A stretch of DNA of 64,000 bases, from contig NZ_CANMOO010000001.1 of NCBI RefSeq assembly GCF_947499585.1, positions 1,612,001 to 1,676,000 of the forward strand, in the 5' to 3' direction. The position numbers and the translations under genes are program-made. The notes beneath the pieces were generated by a model. The model did no database searches. It was not told the DNA's origin and worked only from the letters and a program-made list of their open reading frames with translations. This document shows positions 63,330 to 64,000 of this stretch, one piece after another. Source of the stretch: an uncultured Allomuricauda sp. (lineage in GTDB: Bacteria; Bacteroidota; Bacteroidia; Flavobacteriales; Flavobacteriaceae). Numbering within the stretch: position 1 is the first letter of the stretch; every line of letters begins with the position of its first letter.

Positions 63330-63848
63330 ATGAAAAAAATACTTCCCATCTTACTTATTGCCCTCTCACTTATTTATGTTTCTTCCTGTGAAAAAGATGA
63401 CATTTGTGTTGACGGTGACACTCCTTTGATAGTAATCGGTTTTTATGATGCCACAGATACCACTGTGTTTAAATCCGTTCCTTCTATAAGAATTAAGGGC
63501 ATTGATAACGACAGTATTTTAGAAACTGATTCGTTTAGTGACCGTTCAAATTCACCAGATTCACTATCGATTCCGTTAAGAATTGATGGCACAAGTACCA
63601 CTTATGAATTTATAACAGATTCAGATGATGATGAAACAAGCATGGAAGAAACTGGCAATAGGGATACCTTATCGTTTAGCTATACGGTTAGTGAGCAATT
63701 TACTTCAAAAGCTTGCGGTTTTGTTGCTAATTACAATACCGTCACTATAGGATTGACATCTGACGGCACCAACTGGATTCAAGATATTACTGTGATACAA
63801 GACACCATCGAAAACTCCAATAACATCCATGTTAAGATATTTCATTAG
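63330..63848 (+). CDS. DUF6452 lipoprotein
   Basis: This 172-residue protein has lipobox YVSSC and begins the mature protein with EKDDICVDGDTPLIVIGFYD, typical of the DUF6452 family. The region after is beta-rich and acidic. Function unknown. It regularly follows rlmD and precedes DUF6048 in Flavobacteriia, as here. It overlaps the next gene by 20 nt in another frame. Confidence 0.83.
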   Translation: MKKILPILLIALSLIYVSSCEKDDICVDGDTPLIVIGFYDATDTTVFKSVPSIRIKGIDNDSILETDSFSDRSNSPDSLSIPLRIDGTSTTYEFITDSDDDETSMEETGNRDTLSFSYTVSEQFTSKACGFVANYNTVTIGLTSDGTNWIQDITVIQDTIENSNNIHVKIFH

Positions 63849-64000
63849 TATTATTTTTCTTTCGCTTTCGTTTTTGGCAAAAGGCCAAGATAAACCTGTG
63901 GACCTTCAACCAAAAGATACGGTGGAATACAAACAAGAGTACGGCTTGCGCATTGGTGCCGATATAAATAGATTGCTATTTTCTTTTATTGATGAAGATT
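63829..64000 (+). CDS. DUF6048 protein, N-terminal fragment (runs off the right edge)
   Basis: The ATG at 63829 opens a frame with a Sec signal (SIIFLSLSFLAKGQ) followed by DTVEYKQEYGLRIGADINRL, typical of the DUF6048 outer-membrane-barrel family that follows DUF6452. The frame is open to the window edge (57 codons). Confidence 0.78.
   Translation, partial: MLRYFISIIFLSLSFLAKGQDKPVDLQPKDTVEYKQEYGLRIGADINRLLFSFIDED

Overview
The window is chromosomal DNA from a member of the Bacteroidota, most likely a marine Flavobacteriaceae (Muricauda/Maribacter-like). The evidence is AT-rich DNA, promoters whose -7 box reads TAnnTTTG, A-rich translation starts without clear Shine-Dalgarno sites, many Sec or lipoprotein signals ending in AQ or xxxC, and family-typical genes: DUF6452/DUF6048, DUF6768, the SpoIIM-DUF4129-DUF4350-MoxR-DUF58 operon, and BshC. 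No rRNA, tRNA, CRISPR array, phage or transposase gene was seen. Most of the window is ordinary core genome.

Layout. 1-7 kb: the start of glgB, a collagen-like lipoprotein, two msrB genes (one lipoprotein, one cytoplasmic), DUF1572, lpdA, DUF3817, aroQ and three small outer-membrane barrel proteins. 7-15 kb: xerD-type recombinase, GH13 alpha-glucosidase, a one-gene cassette-like unit bounded by imperfect palindromes (9.63-10.36 kb), NDH-2, a secreted M20 amidohydrolase, and an ECF sigma factor with a membrane partner. 14.5-18 kb: PlsC, NUDIX, a cyclophilin lipoprotein, a TRIC-like channel and an RDD protein. 18-24.2 kb: the MoxR operon. 24.2-33.5 kb: nitronate monooxygenase, mnmA, a four-FAS1 lipoprotein, yidC and pyrG. 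33.5-41 kb: a Tat-exported isomerase-like protein, a serine hydrolase, an AraC regulator, a DUF922 metalloprotease-like protein, OsmC, a LysM/periplasmic-binding fusion and guaA. 41-43.9 kb: pgmB directly abutting a secreted GH65 enzyme.

43.9-51.6 kb is the most unusual region. A two-gene module occurs twice in tandem. Each module has a membrane-spanning TPR sensor with a cytoplasmic HTH, then a promoter carrying an 8-bp direct repeat of 11-bp period exactly 30 nt upstream of a TAnnTTTG box, then a conserved structured leader of about 125 nt with mutually exclusive pairings, then a lipoprotein with a Ser/Thr-rich amphipathic segment resembling aerolysin-type beta-pore-forming proteins. The direct-repeat sequence differs between modules (GTACCCCC and GTCCACCC) while the geometry is identical. 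This suggests two insulated sensor-effector circuits that arose by duplication. The pore-forming role is inferred, not shown.

51.8-64 kb: a PPOX-family protein, a GT39-type membrane glycosyltransferase, bshC (bacillithiol synthesis), a secreted M14 carboxypeptidase, a CarboxypepD_reg-like protein, rocD, a second ECF sigma/membrane-partner pair (DUF6768), rlmD, DUF6452 and the start of DUF6048.

Several start codons were moved from the longest open frame, using lipoprotein signals, paralogue comparison, ATGA overlaps or promoter positions. All assignments come from reading the sequence; no database search was run.
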